Shown: positions 19,653 to 27,879, counted from the stretch's first letter. The stretch: 64,000 nucleotides of DNA from Salinimonas chungwhensis DSM 16280 (GCF_000378185.1 NZ_KB899384.1:83513-147512), one strand, 5' to 3'. A program made the numbers and translations. Notes: a model not told the origin generated them from the sequence alone.

Positions 19653-19831
19653 TGGAAGTATTGATTATTCTGGGTATTTTGTTCTTAGCACTGTTTATCA
19701 TTGTGCCTTTGATTGAGCGTTCAAATATGCGGGTAAGTAGCGAGACAGCGTCTAAAATTGCCCGCTGGATCTGGCCCCTGATTATGATTAGTCTGGTAAT
19801 TCAGCTGGTGATGATGATGATCCGTGGCTAG
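19652..19831 (+). CDS. Small membrane protein, 59 residues
   Basis: A short open frame whose ATG overlaps the ubiF stop (TAATG), so it is probably translated by coupling. The product has two hydrophobic segments, about residues 3-20 (VLIILGILFLALFIIVPL) and 38-55 (ARWIWPLIMISLVIQLVM), joined by a polar stretch IERSNMRVSSETASK. It overlaps the 3' end of the convergent tetR gene by 44 bases. No family is recognised. A role related to ubiF is possible only by position. Confidence 0.6.
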   Translation: MEVLIILGILFLALFIIVPLIERSNMRVSSETASKIARWIWPLIMISLVIQLVMMMIRG

Positions 19832-20408
19832 TTGGCCACTGTCCCTGTAGGTCCAGTAAGAGTTTATCAATATGATAGGCTACGCCGGCATCATCGGCGG
19901 ACCGATAGGCAGTATGCCGCAATGCAATAAACTGCGTTTGCAACCATTTGGCAACGATCTTAGCAGGAACCGTCTGAGTAACAAAGTGATGATGCTGTAA
20001 CGCACTAATCAAATGTCTGAAACCATCTTCCACATCATTTAGTGCTGCATCAAGCGCTACAGCAGCATTGTCGTCTAGCTTGGAGCGCTCGGCCATCGCA
20101 TTTATCAGTAAACACTGCCGTTGGTAACGTTTATCAGGTGCACGGAGCAGTTCCTGGGTGAAAAACATGCGTGTTGCCTCAATGAGATCAGAGGCCTGGG
20201 CGATAGTCAGCAAATGCGCTTTAAGCTGGCCGGCATAATGCTCCATTACCTGCACAAATAACGCCGACTTGCCCGGGAAGCGGGCGTATAAACTTCCCGG
20301 TCGCATATTCAGGGCATGCTGCACATCGCGCATACTGGTTGCCTGAAACCCCTTGGCCCAGAATAGCTCTGTCACTTTATCCAGTAATTCGTTGGATTGC
20401 TGTACCAC
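19788..20408 (-). CDS. TetR-family transcriptional regulator
   Basis: A 206-residue repressor-type protein. The TetR helix-turn-helix lies near the N-terminus: LLDKVTELFWAKGFQATSM, then RDVQHALNMRPGSLYARFPG. The remainder is the variable ligand-binding domain. The frame is open to 20498, but the start chosen, GTG at 20408, puts the DNA-binding domain at the usual place and leaves the palindrome at 20458-20475 outside the gene. The divergent AhpD-like gene at 20524 is the likely target together with tetR itself; a redox or electrophile signal is an inference from that neighbour. Confidence 0.85.
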   Translation of the reverse strand: MVQQSNELLDKVTELFWAKGFQATSMRDVQHALNMRPGSLYARFPGKSALFVQVMEHYAGQLKAHLLTIAQASDLIEATRMFFTQELLRAPDKRYQRQCLLINAMAERSKLDDNAAVALDAALNDVEDGFRHLISALQHHHFVTQTVPAKIVAKWLQTQFIALRHTAYRSADDAGVAYHIDKLLLDLQGQWPTSHGSSSSPAELPD

Positions 20409-20457
20409 TACACACCAGCCTGATTTAACGCTGCTAAAGATTATTTTTTCATTGTCT

Positions 20458-20475
20458 CTTGAACAAATGTTCAAG
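20458..20475. promoter_or_regulatory. TetR operator palindrome
   Basis: CTTGAACA-aa-TGTTCAAG is a perfect inverted repeat with 8-base arms. It lies between the tetR start (20408) and the divergent AhpD-like gene (20524), the usual place for the operator of a divergent TetR pair. Confidence 0.75.
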
Positions 20476-20523
20476 TAAACCCATATACATACGCACATTC
20501 ACTAAAACAGCAGGTAGAAACAC

Positions 20524-21093
20524 ATGGCTGAGAATAGAACTGAATACAAGATATACGATAAAGATAGTGCTCCGGATGATGCCAGGCCGCTACTGAAAAA
20601 ATCTGAAGAAGACTTTGGGATGATACCTAATTTACACGGCGTAATGGCTGAAGCGCCAACGCTTCTCGAGGGGTATCAGAAACTTCACGATTTGGCGCAA
20701 AAAACGTCCTTCAATAAGGACGAGCTCACTGTTGTATGGCAAACCATTAACGTGGAAAATGAGTGCCATTACTGTGTACCCGCGCACACCGGGATAGCCA
20801 AAAATATGGGCGTCAGTGATGCGTTGATTGACGCGTTGCGCAATGATGAAGCTCTCGAAGATGATAAGCTGAGAGTTTTGAAGCACGCGGTTTTATCTAT
20901 CATACGTAACCGCGGGCGAATTGATGATGACTCACTAAGTGAATTTTTCAATGTTGGATACGAGCGGCAGCAATTGCTGGAGATTGTGCTTATTTATGCC
21001 CAAAAGATAATGAGCAATTATACCAATCACATGGCAAACACGCCGGTCGATGAAGCATTCGAAGCGTTTAAATGGAATCCGGAAAAAAAATAG
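20524..21093 (+). CDS. Carboxymuconolactone decarboxylase/AhpD-like protein
   Basis: A 189-residue all-helical protein of the CMD/AhpD family. The redox motif is ENECHYCVPAHTG with Glu80, Cys81, Cys84 and His88, the arrangement used by AhpD-type peroxidase/disulfide reductases. Such proteins detoxify peroxides or act on small electrophiles. It is divergent from the TetR gene and separated from it by a palindromic operator, so expression is probably induced by the regulator's ligand. The ATG has a weak upstream purine-rich site (CAGGTAGAAA). Confidence 0.88.
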   Translation: MAENRTEYKIYDKDSAPDDARPLLKKSEEDFGMIPNLHGVMAEAPTLLEGYQKLHDLAQKTSFNKDELTVVWQTINVENECHYCVPAHTGIAKNMGVSDALIDALRNDEALEDDKLRVLKHAVLSIIRNRGRIDDDSLSEFFNVGYERQQLLEIVLIYAQKIMSNYTNHMANTPVDEAFEAFKWNPEKK

Positions 21094-21142
21094 TGTTGGC
21101 AGAGTAGGGCGGCACACAAGCCGCCTTACCGTTATCTGCGTC

Positions 21143-22603
21143 TTACCAGATATTCTTTTCCGTACTACCCTGAATGTTACAGTCACCCGTTTTATATTCG
21201 GGCCGCTCTCCGCGCTGGCGTTTTGTGAAATAATCCTTGCTGATGGCCACGATAGTAGGTGTCATCCACACAATCGCAATGATATTAATTACCGACATCA
21301 GGCCCAACGCCATATCTGCCATCGCCCACACGGTAGGCAGGGCAGCCATAGATCCCCACAAGATCATACCCAGGTAACCTGCTGTGTAAATCAGACGGCC
21401 AGGTTTATTATCCAGTTTAAACATGTGCAGATTACTCTCACCATATGCATAATTTGCCACCACTGAGGTAAATGCGAACAGACAGATAGCTGCAGAGATA
21501 AAGTCAGTGCCTGAACCACCGATGTGTACAGTCAGCGCATCCTGGGTCAGACCTATCCCGCCCATTCCCTCTGCAGAGTTTTCAATGCCGGCTAACAAAA
21601 TAATGAAAGCAGTGCAGGTACATAAAATTACGGTATCAAAGAATACCCCCAGCATCTGCACATAGCCCTGAGAGACCGGATGATTGGGGTTAGGCGCCGC
21701 ACCGGCCGCCGCATGAGGCACACTACCTGAGCCTGCTTCGTTGGAGTATAATCCCCGCTGGATACCATTTTTAATGGCTGCACCCAAGGCGCCGGCGCCG
21801 GCTTCTTCTAACCCGAATGCTGCGCTGACTATATGGGCTAACATTGCGGGCACTTCGGTGATGTTAAGTGCTGTGACTACCAGCGCCACCAGAATATAAC
21901 CTACGCCCATAAAAGGTACCGCTAACTCAGCAAAACGCGCTATTCCCCGTAATCCACCCACCACGATAAGCGCTGCCATCACAATAATGGCCAGCCCCGA
22001 ATACAGAGTGGGTATGGCATAGGCGTTTTCTAATGCATCGGTGATAGTGTTAGCCTGGACAGCGCTGAACACGAAGCCGTAGCCAAAAAATAAACAAAGC
22101 GAAAACGCCACAGCCAGCCAGGTTTTGCCAAGCCCCTGCTTGATATAATAGGCAGGCCCGCCACGAAATTCGCCATTGTCATCTCTGACTTTATATAACT
22201 GGCCCAGCACACTTTCTGCAAATCCGGTGGCCATGCCTATAAGCGCTATCATCCACATCCAGAAAATAGCGCCTGCGCCGCCTAAGGAGATTGCCACTGC
22301 AACACCCGCAAGGTTGCCTGTACCTACCCGGGCAGAAAGACTCGTACAAAGCGCCTGAAATGAGCTTATTCCTTCTTTGGTCGAGCGGGTGCTGCCTTTC
22401 ATGACAGAGAACATGTAAAAGAAGTGCTTAAACTGGACACCGCCCAGCTTAACAGTGAACCAGATGCCGCAAAATACGAGCATATAAATCAGCAGAGGGC
22501 CGGTTGCAAGCTCGGTGGGACCAAGACCCGGCAGATCTGCATTTACGGCAAATCCTTCGCCCCATAAGACGTTGTTCACGGCAGCAACAATCGTGTCTAT
22601 CAC
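21143..22603 (-). CDS. Sodium:alanine/glycine symporter, AGCS family
   Basis: A 486-residue inner-membrane symporter with about ten helices. Family signatures: GIWFTVKLGGVQFKHF near the N-terminus, SFQALCTSLSARVGTGNLAG, GGPAYYIKQGLGKTW, and NEAGSGSVPHAAAGA. AGCS proteins take up alanine or glycine with sodium, fitting a marine organism. The start chosen is GTG at 22603 with AGGAA five bases upstream; the frame is open to 22657 but without a better start. A short insert (GEGFAVNADLPGLGPTELA) follows the first amphipathic segment. Confidence 0.94.
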   Translation of the reverse strand: MIDTIVAAVNNVLWGEGFAVNADLPGLGPTELATGPLLIYMLVFCGIWFTVKLGGVQFKHFFYMFSVMKGSTRSTKEGISSFQALCTSLSARVGTGNLAGVAVAISLGGAGAIFWMWMIALIGMATGFAESVLGQLYKVRDDNGEFRGGPAYYIKQGLGKTWLAVAFSLCLFFGYGFVFSAVQANTITDALENAYAIPTLYSGLAIIVMAALIVVGGLRGIARFAELAVPFMGVGYILVALVVTALNITEVPAMLAHIVSAAFGLEEAGAGALGAAIKNGIQRGLYSNEAGSGSVPHAAAGAAPNPNHPVSQGYVQMLGVFFDTVILCTCTAFIILLAGIENSAEGMGGIGLTQDALTVHIGGSGTDFISAAICLFAFTSVVANYAYGESNLHMFKLDNKPGRLIYTAGYLGMILWGSMAALPTVWAMADMALGLMSVINIIAIVWMTPTIVAISKDYFTKRQRGERPEYKTGDCNIQGSTEKNIW

Positions 22604-22746
22604 AGCGTTTCCTTGAGGAGTACTTTTTATTGTTGGTCCGCATATTACCATGCACACCCAGATGCGAAAGTAACCGGGGCGTTATTCTGCTGCTATTGAT
22701 CGAATATATAATAAAAAAAATGTCTGGAAAATGATGAGCCGGGAAA

Positions 22747-22773
22747 CAAAAAAACCGGCCAGAGGCCGGTTTT
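22747..22773 (-). terminator. Terminator of the tRNA cluster
   Basis: On the minus strand the hairpin AACCGGCC-tct-GGCCGGTT is followed by a long T run. It lies a few bases beyond the last tRNA-Gln. Confidence 0.85.
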
Positions 22774-22780
22774 CCTAATA

Positions 22781-22856
22781 TGGCTGGGGTAGCAGGACTC
22801 GAACCTACGGATGACGGGATCAAAACCCGTTGCCTTACCAACTTGGCTATACCCCA
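22781..22856 (-). tRNA. tRNA-Gln (TTG)
   Basis: A 76-base cloverleaf with acceptor TGGGGTA/TACCCCA, encoded CCA end, T-arm GGTTCGAGTCC, and anticodon loop TTTTGAT giving TTG. Last gene of the second tRNA block. Confidence 0.96.
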
Positions 22857-22860
22857 ATTA

Positions 22861-22945
22861 TGGTGCGGAAGGAGAGACTTGAACTCTCACGCCGTGAAGC
22901 ACTGGAACCTAAATCCAGCGTGTCTACCAATTCCACCACTCCCGC
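22861..22945 (-). tRNA. tRNA-Leu (TAG)
   Basis: An 85-base class II tRNA with a long variable arm, acceptor GCGGGAG pairing with CTTCCGC, CCA encoded, and anticodon loop TTTAGGT giving TAG. Confidence 0.96.
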
Positions 22946-22968
22946 GATAGCATTTTTCTTATAAAACA

Positions 22969-23045
22969 TGGTGGCTACGGCGAGATTTGAACTTGCGACC
23001 CCATCATTATGAGTGATGTGCTCTAACCAACTGAGCTACGTAGCC
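22969..23045 (-). tRNA. tRNA-Met (CAT), elongator type
   Basis: A 77-base tRNA with acceptor GGCTACG/CGTAGCC, anticodon loop CTCATAA giving CAT, and encoded CCA. It closely resembles E. coli metT/metU (elongator). Its T loop reads TTCAAAT where the second copy has TTCGAAT. Confidence 0.95.
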
Positions 23046-23059
23046 TAAAACCAGGATAA

Positions 23060-23088
23060 AAAAACCGGTCTGATGACCGGTCTTTTTA
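23060..23088 (-). terminator. Internal terminator in the tRNA cluster
   Basis: On the minus strand ACCGGTC-atca-GACCGGT is followed by seven T. It sits between the Gln gene at 23092 and the Met gene at 23045, splitting the seven tRNA genes into a first block of four and a second block of three. Confidence 0.75.
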
Positions 23089-23091
23089 ATA

Positions 23092-23167
23092 TGGCTGGGG
23101 TAGCAGGACTCGAACCTACGGATGACGGGATCAAAACCCGTTGCCTTACCAACTTGGCTATACCCCA
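23092..23167 (-). tRNA. tRNA-Gln (TTG)
   Basis: The same sequence as the Gln gene at 22781, anticodon TTG, CCA encoded. Second of two adjacent Gln genes in the first block. Confidence 0.96.
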
Positions 23168-23206
23168 ATATAATCACGAATCACATTCGCAACTATTTTG
23201 GTAAAA

Positions 23207-23282
23207 TGGCTGGGGTAGCAGGACTCGAACCTACGGATGACGGGATCAAAACCCGTTGCCTTACCAACTTGGCTATACCCCA
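23207..23282 (-). tRNA. tRNA-Gln (TTG)
   Basis: Third copy of the same tRNA-Gln in the cluster, anticodon TTG, CCA encoded. Confidence 0.96.
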
Positions 23283-23286
23283 ACTA

Positions 23287-23371
23287 TGGTGCGGAAGGAG
23301 AGACTTGAACTCTCACGCCGTGAAGCACTGGAACCTAAATCCAGCGTGTCTACCAATTCCACCACTCCCGC
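23287..23371 (-). tRNA. tRNA-Leu (TAG)
   Basis: The same sequence as the Leu gene at 22861; anticodon TAG, long variable arm, CCA encoded. Only four bases separate it from the following Gln gene. Confidence 0.96.
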
Positions 23372-23403
23372 TTAGCTGGACATCACTGAGATAGTAAAGA
23401 AAT

Positions 23404-23480
23404 TGGTGGCTACGGCGAGATTCGAACTTGCGACCCCATCATTATGAGTGATGTGCTCTAACCAACTGAGCTACGTAGCC
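23404..23480 (-). tRNA. tRNA-Met (CAT), elongator type
   Basis: First gene of the cluster in transcription order. Anticodon CAT, CCA encoded, differing from the copy at 22969 in the T loop. Confidence 0.95.
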
Positions 23481-23515
23481 TCACTATTTCTCTTCCCTCT
23501 CAGGAAGTGGCGCGT

Positions 23516-23544
23516 ATTATGCGAATATGAAGGGGGGCAGTCAA
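23516..23544 (-). promoter_or_regulatory. Promoter of the tRNA cluster
   Basis: On the minus strand TTGACT is followed after 17 bases by CATAAT, then the GC-rich ACGCGCC discriminator usual in stringently controlled stable-RNA promoters. It lies about 35 bases before the first tRNA-Met. Confidence 0.75.
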
Positions 23545-23663
23545 CCCCTTTTTTATTATCTTTTACCAAGTGGCCAGAATATATACTGCAATAGTGTAAA
23601 ACAAGGGATTTAAGCCAGAGATTTTTTAAGTAATTGCTGTTACTGCATGATATTTCCACAGTT

Positions 23664-24521
23664 TTATCTGACCTCAATCGCGGTTTGATAGTAACAAATA
23701 TCCAACGGACGAGGCGCAAGTGTGGTGTCCACAAAAAACGGATTATTAAGTTGACGTGCCTGAGAAACCTTTTTCTGATAATCGCTGTGTCCGGGTAGCT
23801 GAATCCGCACTTTCTTTTGTTCTGAAACAGAAAGCGCACTGCCCAGGCGCACATCAATTAATTGACTGGCTTGAGAAAAGTCCTTAATTACGCCGTAATT
23901 GCTTTGTTCACCACGAGGCAGACGTTGTAATGCAGACATGCCCGAGACGACGCGTCCAAACAACGCCATGTTTCGGTCAAGATGACGGGGTGCCTGCCCC
24001 AATACGATATAAAACTCTGTGGCGGCCGTGTTCGCTTTATTGTCTCTGGCCATTCCCACCATGCCTGGACAATGGGTCAGCCAGTAGTGTGTCCTGTCAG
24101 GCGTCGTAGCAGCAGGAAAGCCGTTAATAAAGCCGCTCACAGGAGCAAAAGGTGCCGGGCGTTCGACTTCATAAAATCCTTCCACAGCCTTACCAGTAAA
24201 CTCTGCAGCCAGTGATGCGGTGTTACCGTTTTGCTTATGTGTGCCGTTTGACCCGGCCTGGGCGACAAAGCCTTCAATGACACGATAAAAATAACGATTG
24301 TTGTAAAAGCCCTGACTCACCAGCTCCCGAAATCGTTGTGCATGGTTAGGTGCGATTACGTCTGTTAATGCAAGGATGACCTGGCCGTGGTGCGTGCGCA
24401 GGTAAACTAAATCTGATTGCGGAACGGTCTACCAGAAACCTTCATCTTCACGCTGGCTTGCGCTACTCATTAAAGAACACAGACATAACAGGCTGGTAAA
24501 CAGGCGTAGCAAATTTTTCAT
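23664..24521 (-). pseudogene. Exported cyclophilin-type peptidyl-prolyl isomerase, broken by an amber codon
   Basis: A full exported cyclophilin can be read from ATG 24521: signal peptide MKNLLRLFTSLLCLCSLMSS, then a mature part with VYLRTHHGQVILALTDVIAP, FYNNRYFYRVIEGFVAQAGS, TEFYIVLGQAPRHLDRNMAL and FGRVVSGMSALQRLPRG. Codon 31 (24429-24431) is TAG, between EDEGFW and TVPQSDLVYL. No other lesion is seen and both sides share one frame. Restart at the GTG at 24320 would lose the first strands and the signal peptide. This is either a very recent pseudogene, a sequence error, or a readthrough case. Cyclophilins of this kind help fold periplasmic proteins. Confidence 0.75.
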
Positions 24522-24747
24522 AGATTGCTGTTCATGGCTTAATTGATATAAAAAACTGAAATTAATATTAGCATCTAATACCGGCTTAACCTTGTCTATA
24601 TTTGACCCAATGGCTTATGCAATCAGCCAGTGTATTGCAATGAAAGTCGTGTATTTGAATTAACCTTCCTGGGTACAGTTATCTTATCAATAATTATTTA
24701 CTAAAGTGGTTCTGTAGCACAACACTACAACAACTAAGGAGAGTTCA

Positions 24748-24876
24748 ATGCAAACATTAACCGCTACGGAATTACAGGATGTAAACGGCGGAATTATCCC
24801 CCTGATTATTGGTATAGACGTGGGATTAAACCTGACAATGCTGGCGCTGGGTTATGGTGCTGGTGCGTTCGAATAG
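24748..24876 (+). CDS. Double-glycine leader peptide, bacteriocin-like precursor 1
   Basis: A 42-residue peptide with strong ribosome-binding site (AAGGAGA, six bases before ATG). Leader MQTLTATELQDVNGG ends in GG at residues 14-15 and follows the class II microcin/colicin V leader pattern (hydrophobic residues at -4, -7, -12, acidic ELQD). The core (IIPLIIGIDVGLNLTMLALG, then YGAGAFE) is small, hydrophobic and Gly-rich. Eleven bases separate it from the next peptide gene. Export by a C39-peptidase ABC transporter, cutting after GG, is expected from the family; no such transporter is in the window. Too short for usual gene finders. Confidence 0.7.
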   Translation: MQTLTATELQDVNGGIIPLIIGIDVGLNLTMLALGYGAGAFE

Positions 24877-24887
24877 GAGAGATATAA

Positions 24888-25040
24888 ATGCGTGAATTAA
24901 CAGTAAGTGAATGTGAAATAGCCGTTGGTGGAATCTTTTTTGTTCCGGCACTGGTGGCTTTTGGTAAAGGAGTAGGATATGGAATTGCAGCAGGCAGTGC
25001 ACTTTATGGCGTGGCTCTGGCGGCAAAAAATGCAACCTGA
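24888..25040 (+). CDS. Double-glycine leader peptide, bacteriocin-like precursor 2
   Basis: A 50-residue peptide with AGGAGA seven bases before ATG. Leader MRELTVSECEIAVGG again ends in GG at 14-15 and resembles colicin V-type leaders. The core contains repeated small-residue spacing, GKGVGYGIAAGSALYGVALA, with GxxxG motifs as used for helix pairing in class IIb two-peptide bacteriocins. Paired with the previous gene in the same operon, it suggests a two-component antimicrobial peptide (inference). Alternatively the pair could act as secreted signals. Confidence 0.7.
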   Translation: MRELTVSECEIAVGGIFFVPALVAFGKGVGYGIAAGSALYGVALAAKNAT

Positions 25041-25085
25041 AAGCAAAACCGGCTTCGTGGCTTCAAGCGCTAAAGGACAACATCA

Positions 25086-25247
25086 ATGCGTATCTTATTT
25101 AGCATAGCCTGTCTGCTATATGTTTGGTTACTGCCAGCCTTGACGAAGCAGGGCTACGGGGTGGTGGTGCCTTTGGGCGCGATATGCGCTGCGCTGGGGC
25201 TGTTTTTGATGTTAAGCAAAGACGCTGACTGTAAAAAGGGTCATTGA
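25086..25247 (+). CDS. Small two-helix membrane protein, candidate immunity protein
   Basis: A 53-residue protein with a ribosome-binding site (AAAGGA, eight bases before ATG), 45 bases after peptide 2. Two hydrophobic helices, about residues 2-18 (RILFSIACLLYVWLLPA) and 24-44 (YGVVVPLGAICAALGLFLML), are followed by the polar, charged tail SKDADCKKGH. Size, topology and place just after two bacteriocin-like precursors fit an immunity protein; that role is inferred. A bidirectional terminator closes the unit. Confidence 0.55.
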   Translation: MRILFSIACLLYVWLLPALTKQGYGVVVPLGAICAALGLFLMLSKDADCKKGH

Positions 25248-25292
25248 AAATATTGTCGAGTGAAAATCGGACAGGTGACTGAGCTAAAAAAA

Positions 25293-25316
25293 CCGCTGAC
25301 TGGTCAGCGGTTTTTT
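25293..25316. terminator. Bidirectional terminator between peptide operon and ychF
   Basis: The hairpin CCGCTGA-ctgg-TCAGCGG is flanked by an A run on the left and a T run on the right, so it can end both the rightward peptide operon and the leftward ychF transcript. Confidence 0.85.
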
Positions 25317-25329
25317 AAGAAAACAGGGC

Positions 25330-26421
25330 TTAAACATTAAAGCGAAAGTGAATCACATCACCATCTTTAACGACATACTCTTTGCCTTCCAGACGCCATT
25401 TACCGGCATCCTTAGCGCCTTGTTCGCCGGTATATTCGATGAAGTGGTCATAGGACACAACTTCTGCGCGAATAAAGCCTTTTTCAAAGTCAGTATGAAT
25501 TCTGCCAGCAGCCTGGGGGGCTGTTGAGCCTTCAGGATAGGTCCAGGCTCTGACTTCTTTTTCGCCAGCGGTAAAATAAGTTTGCAGATTAAGCAGGTTA
25601 TATCCTGCACGAATAACGCGATTCAGGCCCGGCTCTTCAAGCCCCATATCCTGCATAAATTCATCGCGCTCATCGTCGTCCAGCTCTGCAATCTCTGACT
25701 CGATGGCGGCACAGACTGCAACTACCACAGCGTTTTCACCCTCGGCGACTTCGCGGACCTTATCCAGGTACGGATTATTCTCAAATCCATCGTCATTAAC
25801 ATTAGCAATGTACATAGTCGGCTTCAGGGTTAGCATATTCATATACCCAATCGCCGCCAGCTCTTCTTTTGCCAGGTCGAGGGAACGAAGCAGTTTGCCT
25901 TCATCCAGGTGTGGCTTTATTTTTTCCAGTACTTTAAGTTCATACTTGGCCTCTGAATCACCACCTTTTGCCCGTTTCGCCACCCGTAACAAGGCTTTTT
26001 CGGTCGTTTCAAGATCGGCCAGAGCCAGTTCTGTATTGATAATATCAATATCGTCCAGAGGGCTCACCTTGCCAGCCACATGAACAATGTTGTCATCATC
26101 AAAACAGCGTACAACGTGGCCGATAGCATCTGTCTCACGGATATTGGCCAGGAATTTGTTGCCAAGTCCTTCACCCTTTGACGCGCCTTCAACCAGACCG
26201 GCAATATCCACAAATTCCATGGTAGTTGGAATAACACGTTGCGGATTAACAATATCAGCCAGCTTATTCAGGCGCAGATCCGGTACGGGAACTACGCCGG
26301 TATTGGGCTCAATGGTACAAAATGGAAAATTGGCAGCTTCAATACCTGCTTTGGTCAGTGCGTTGAATAGCGTCGATTTACCTACATTCGGCAGGCCGAC
26401 GATACCACATTTGAAACCCAT
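25330..26421 (-). CDS. ychF: Ribosome-binding ATPase YchF
   Basis: A 363-residue Obg-related P-loop protein that prefers ATP and binds the ribosome. G1 is GLPNVGKST (about residues 8-16), G3 [21 protein letters not shown]4-like NVNDDG; the A-site coiled coil lies in the middle, and a C-terminal TGS domain ends with [15 protein letters not shown]. It follows pth by 22 bases; the pth-ychF pair is conserved widely. Confidence 0.98.
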   Translation of the reverse strand: MGFKCGIVGLPNVGKSTLFNALTKAGIEAANFPFCTIEPNTGVVPVPDLRLNKLADIVNPQRVIPTTMEFVDIAGLVEGASKGEGLGNKFLANIRETDAIGHVVRCFDDDNIVHVAGKVSPLDDIDIINTELALADLETTEKALLRVAKRAKGGDSEAKYELKVLEKIKPHLDEGKLLRSLDLAKEELAAIGYMNMLTLKPTMYIANVNDDGFENNPYLDKVREVAEGENAVVVAVCAAIESEIAELDDDERDEFMQDMGLEEPGLNRVIRAGYNLLNLQTYFTAGEKEVRAWTYPEGSTAPQAAGRIHTDFEKGFIRAEVVSYDHFIEYTGEQGAKDAGKWRLEGKEYVVKDGDVIHFRFNV

Positions 26422-26443
26422 GCTAGCCTCTTGTGTCGGTTAA

Positions 26444-27037
26444 TTATTTGGTGAGTTCGGCTTTAAAAGCGTGCAGCCGATTTTGTGCGGTTTTTAAATC
26501 TTCTTCAAGCAGCACATCAGTGCAGCGAACAGCTTCATCGATGACTGCGTCCATTGCCGCTTTTTCATCGGTTGCAGGCTTACCTAATACGTGACCGGTA
26601 ACCCGTGACTTATGACCAGGGTGACCGATACCAATTCGTAAGCGCAAAAAATTTTTATTGTTGGCCAGGCGCGTTACGATGTCTCTAACGCCATTCTGGC
26701 TAGAACTACCACCATGTTTAAACTTTGCCACACCCGGCGGTAAATCCAGCTCATCGAATGCTACCAGAATTTGCTCTGGTTCTATTCGATAAAAATTTGC
26801 CAGCGCGCCAACAGACTGACCACTTTTATTCATAAAGGTGGTGGGGTAGAGCAAACGAACATCCTGTCCAGCGACAGAGATTCGTGCTGTCTTACCGAAA
26901 AACTTGGCCTCAGGTGTCAAAGAAGTAGAGTGCCGAGCAGCTAGTTCATTAAGGAACCAGGCGCCAGCGTTATGGCGGGTTTGTTCATATTCGGGGCCTG
27001 GATTACCCAGGCCCACGATCAGGCGAATGTCAGCCAA
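26444..27037 (-). CDS. pth: Peptidyl-tRNA hydrolase
   Basis: A 197-residue enzyme that frees tRNA from dropped-off peptidyl-tRNA. Catalytic His is in [14 protein letters not shown] (about residue 22); [12 protein letters not shown] and [12 protein letters not shown], then [14 protein letters not shown], are the family signatures. It begins five bases after the rplY stop, so rplY-pth-ychF form one unit. Confidence 0.98.
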   Translation of the reverse strand: MADIRLIVGLGNPGPEYEQTRHNAGAWFLNELAARHSTSLTPEAKFFGKTARISVAGQDVRLLYPTTFMNKSGQSVGALANFYRIEPEQILVAFDELDLPPGVAKFKHGGSSSQNGVRDIVTRLANNKNFLRLRIGIGHPGHKSRVTGHVLGKPATDEKAAMDAVIDEAVRCTDVLLEEDLKTAQNRLHAFKAELTK

Positions 27038-27042
27038 GAAGA

Positions 27043-27708
27043 TTACTCCTCTTTGCCTTCTTCGCCTTCACTTTCTTCATTGTCACCTTCACGTTCAGCT
27101 TCTTCAGCGTCAATGACTGGTGTCTTAGGAGCAGGTTTGATGGTCACTACTGTCAGGTCGTGATCAGGATCTTCCTTGGCCAGCTCAACAGAGCTTACGC
27201 CTTCAGGCAAAACGATATCAGACAAGTGCAGTGTGCTGTCCATTTCAAGACCAGCAATATCAACTTCGATATATTCTGGCAGATGCTTGGGCAGACAAGT
27301 GATTTCAATTTCGTTCAGGTGATGCTCAGCGATACCACCAGCTTTCACTGCTTCGTTTGCTTCTGCGTTAATGAAATGCAAAGGCACGTTAGTGTGAACA
27401 TCTTCGCCCGCTACAACACGCTGAAAATCGATGTGTGTGATTTTAGGCTTGTAAGGGTGACGTTGCATGTCTTTAACCAACGCTTCTACTTTCTTTCCGT
27501 CAATGTTCAATGTCAGAACATGAGAGTAGAAAGCTTCATAATCAGCAGAGTTGTTAACTTTATTGTGAAAAAGCGTTAGTGAAACTGGCTCTTCGCCACC
27601 ACCATACAGAATTCCAGGTAGCAGATCTGCACGACGCAGGCGGCGGCTCGCACCTTTCCCTTTATCAGTACGGATACTGGCATCCAAAGTAAAAATACTG
27701 TCAGACAT
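27043..27708 (-). CDS. rplY: 50S ribosomal protein L25, long (Ctc/TL5) form
   Basis: A 221-residue long-form L25: the N-terminal 5S-rRNA-binding domain (about 1-95, [20 protein letters not shown]) followed by the beta-rich TL5/Ctc domain (about 100-190, with [20 protein letters not shown]) and a very acidic tail. The start at 27708 has GGAGA seven bases upstream; the frame is open to 27759 without a better start. An inverted repeat lies 34 bases upstream (see 27742). Confidence 0.95.
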   Translation of the reverse strand: MSDSIFTLDASIRTDKGKGASRRLRRADLLPGILYGGGEEPVSLTLFHNKVNNSADYEAFYSHVLTLNIDGKKVEALVKDMQRHPYKPKITHIDFQRVVAGEDVHTNVPLHFINAEANEAVKAGGIAEHHLNEIEITCLPKHLPEYIEVDIAGLEMDSTLHLSDIVLPEGVSSVELAKEDPDHDLTVVTIKPAPKTPVIDAEEAEREGDNEESEGEEGKEE

Positions 27709-27741
27709 TGACTGTCTCCAAAAATTAAATGTGAACTGTAA

Positions 27742-27767
27742 ATGGGCTTCCGCGACCAAAAGCCCAT
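27742..27767 (-). promoter_or_regulatory. Leader hairpin upstream of rplY
   Basis: An 8-base perfect inverted repeat (ATGGGCTT / AAGCCCAT) with a 10-base loop lies in the presumed 5' leader of rplY, with no T run, so it is not a terminator. It may be a control site; that is only an inference. Confidence 0.35.
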
Positions 27768-27879
27768 CCCGTGCTAGATGGGGCCATCAGGCAATATAGC
27801 CGTTAGACCAAATAGCGCCCCAAAAATTAAGGGCGGCGAATTCTACCACTGATGTTTCACACTGACAAATACCATTGGG

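Noticed and set aside
8278..24431. Stop-codon reassignment (TAG as sense), suggested by amber codons in two genes
   Set aside because: The TPR gene has additional frameshifts, RF1 (prfA) is present and normal, and TAG ends other intact genes such as greA; two independent lesions explain it better.
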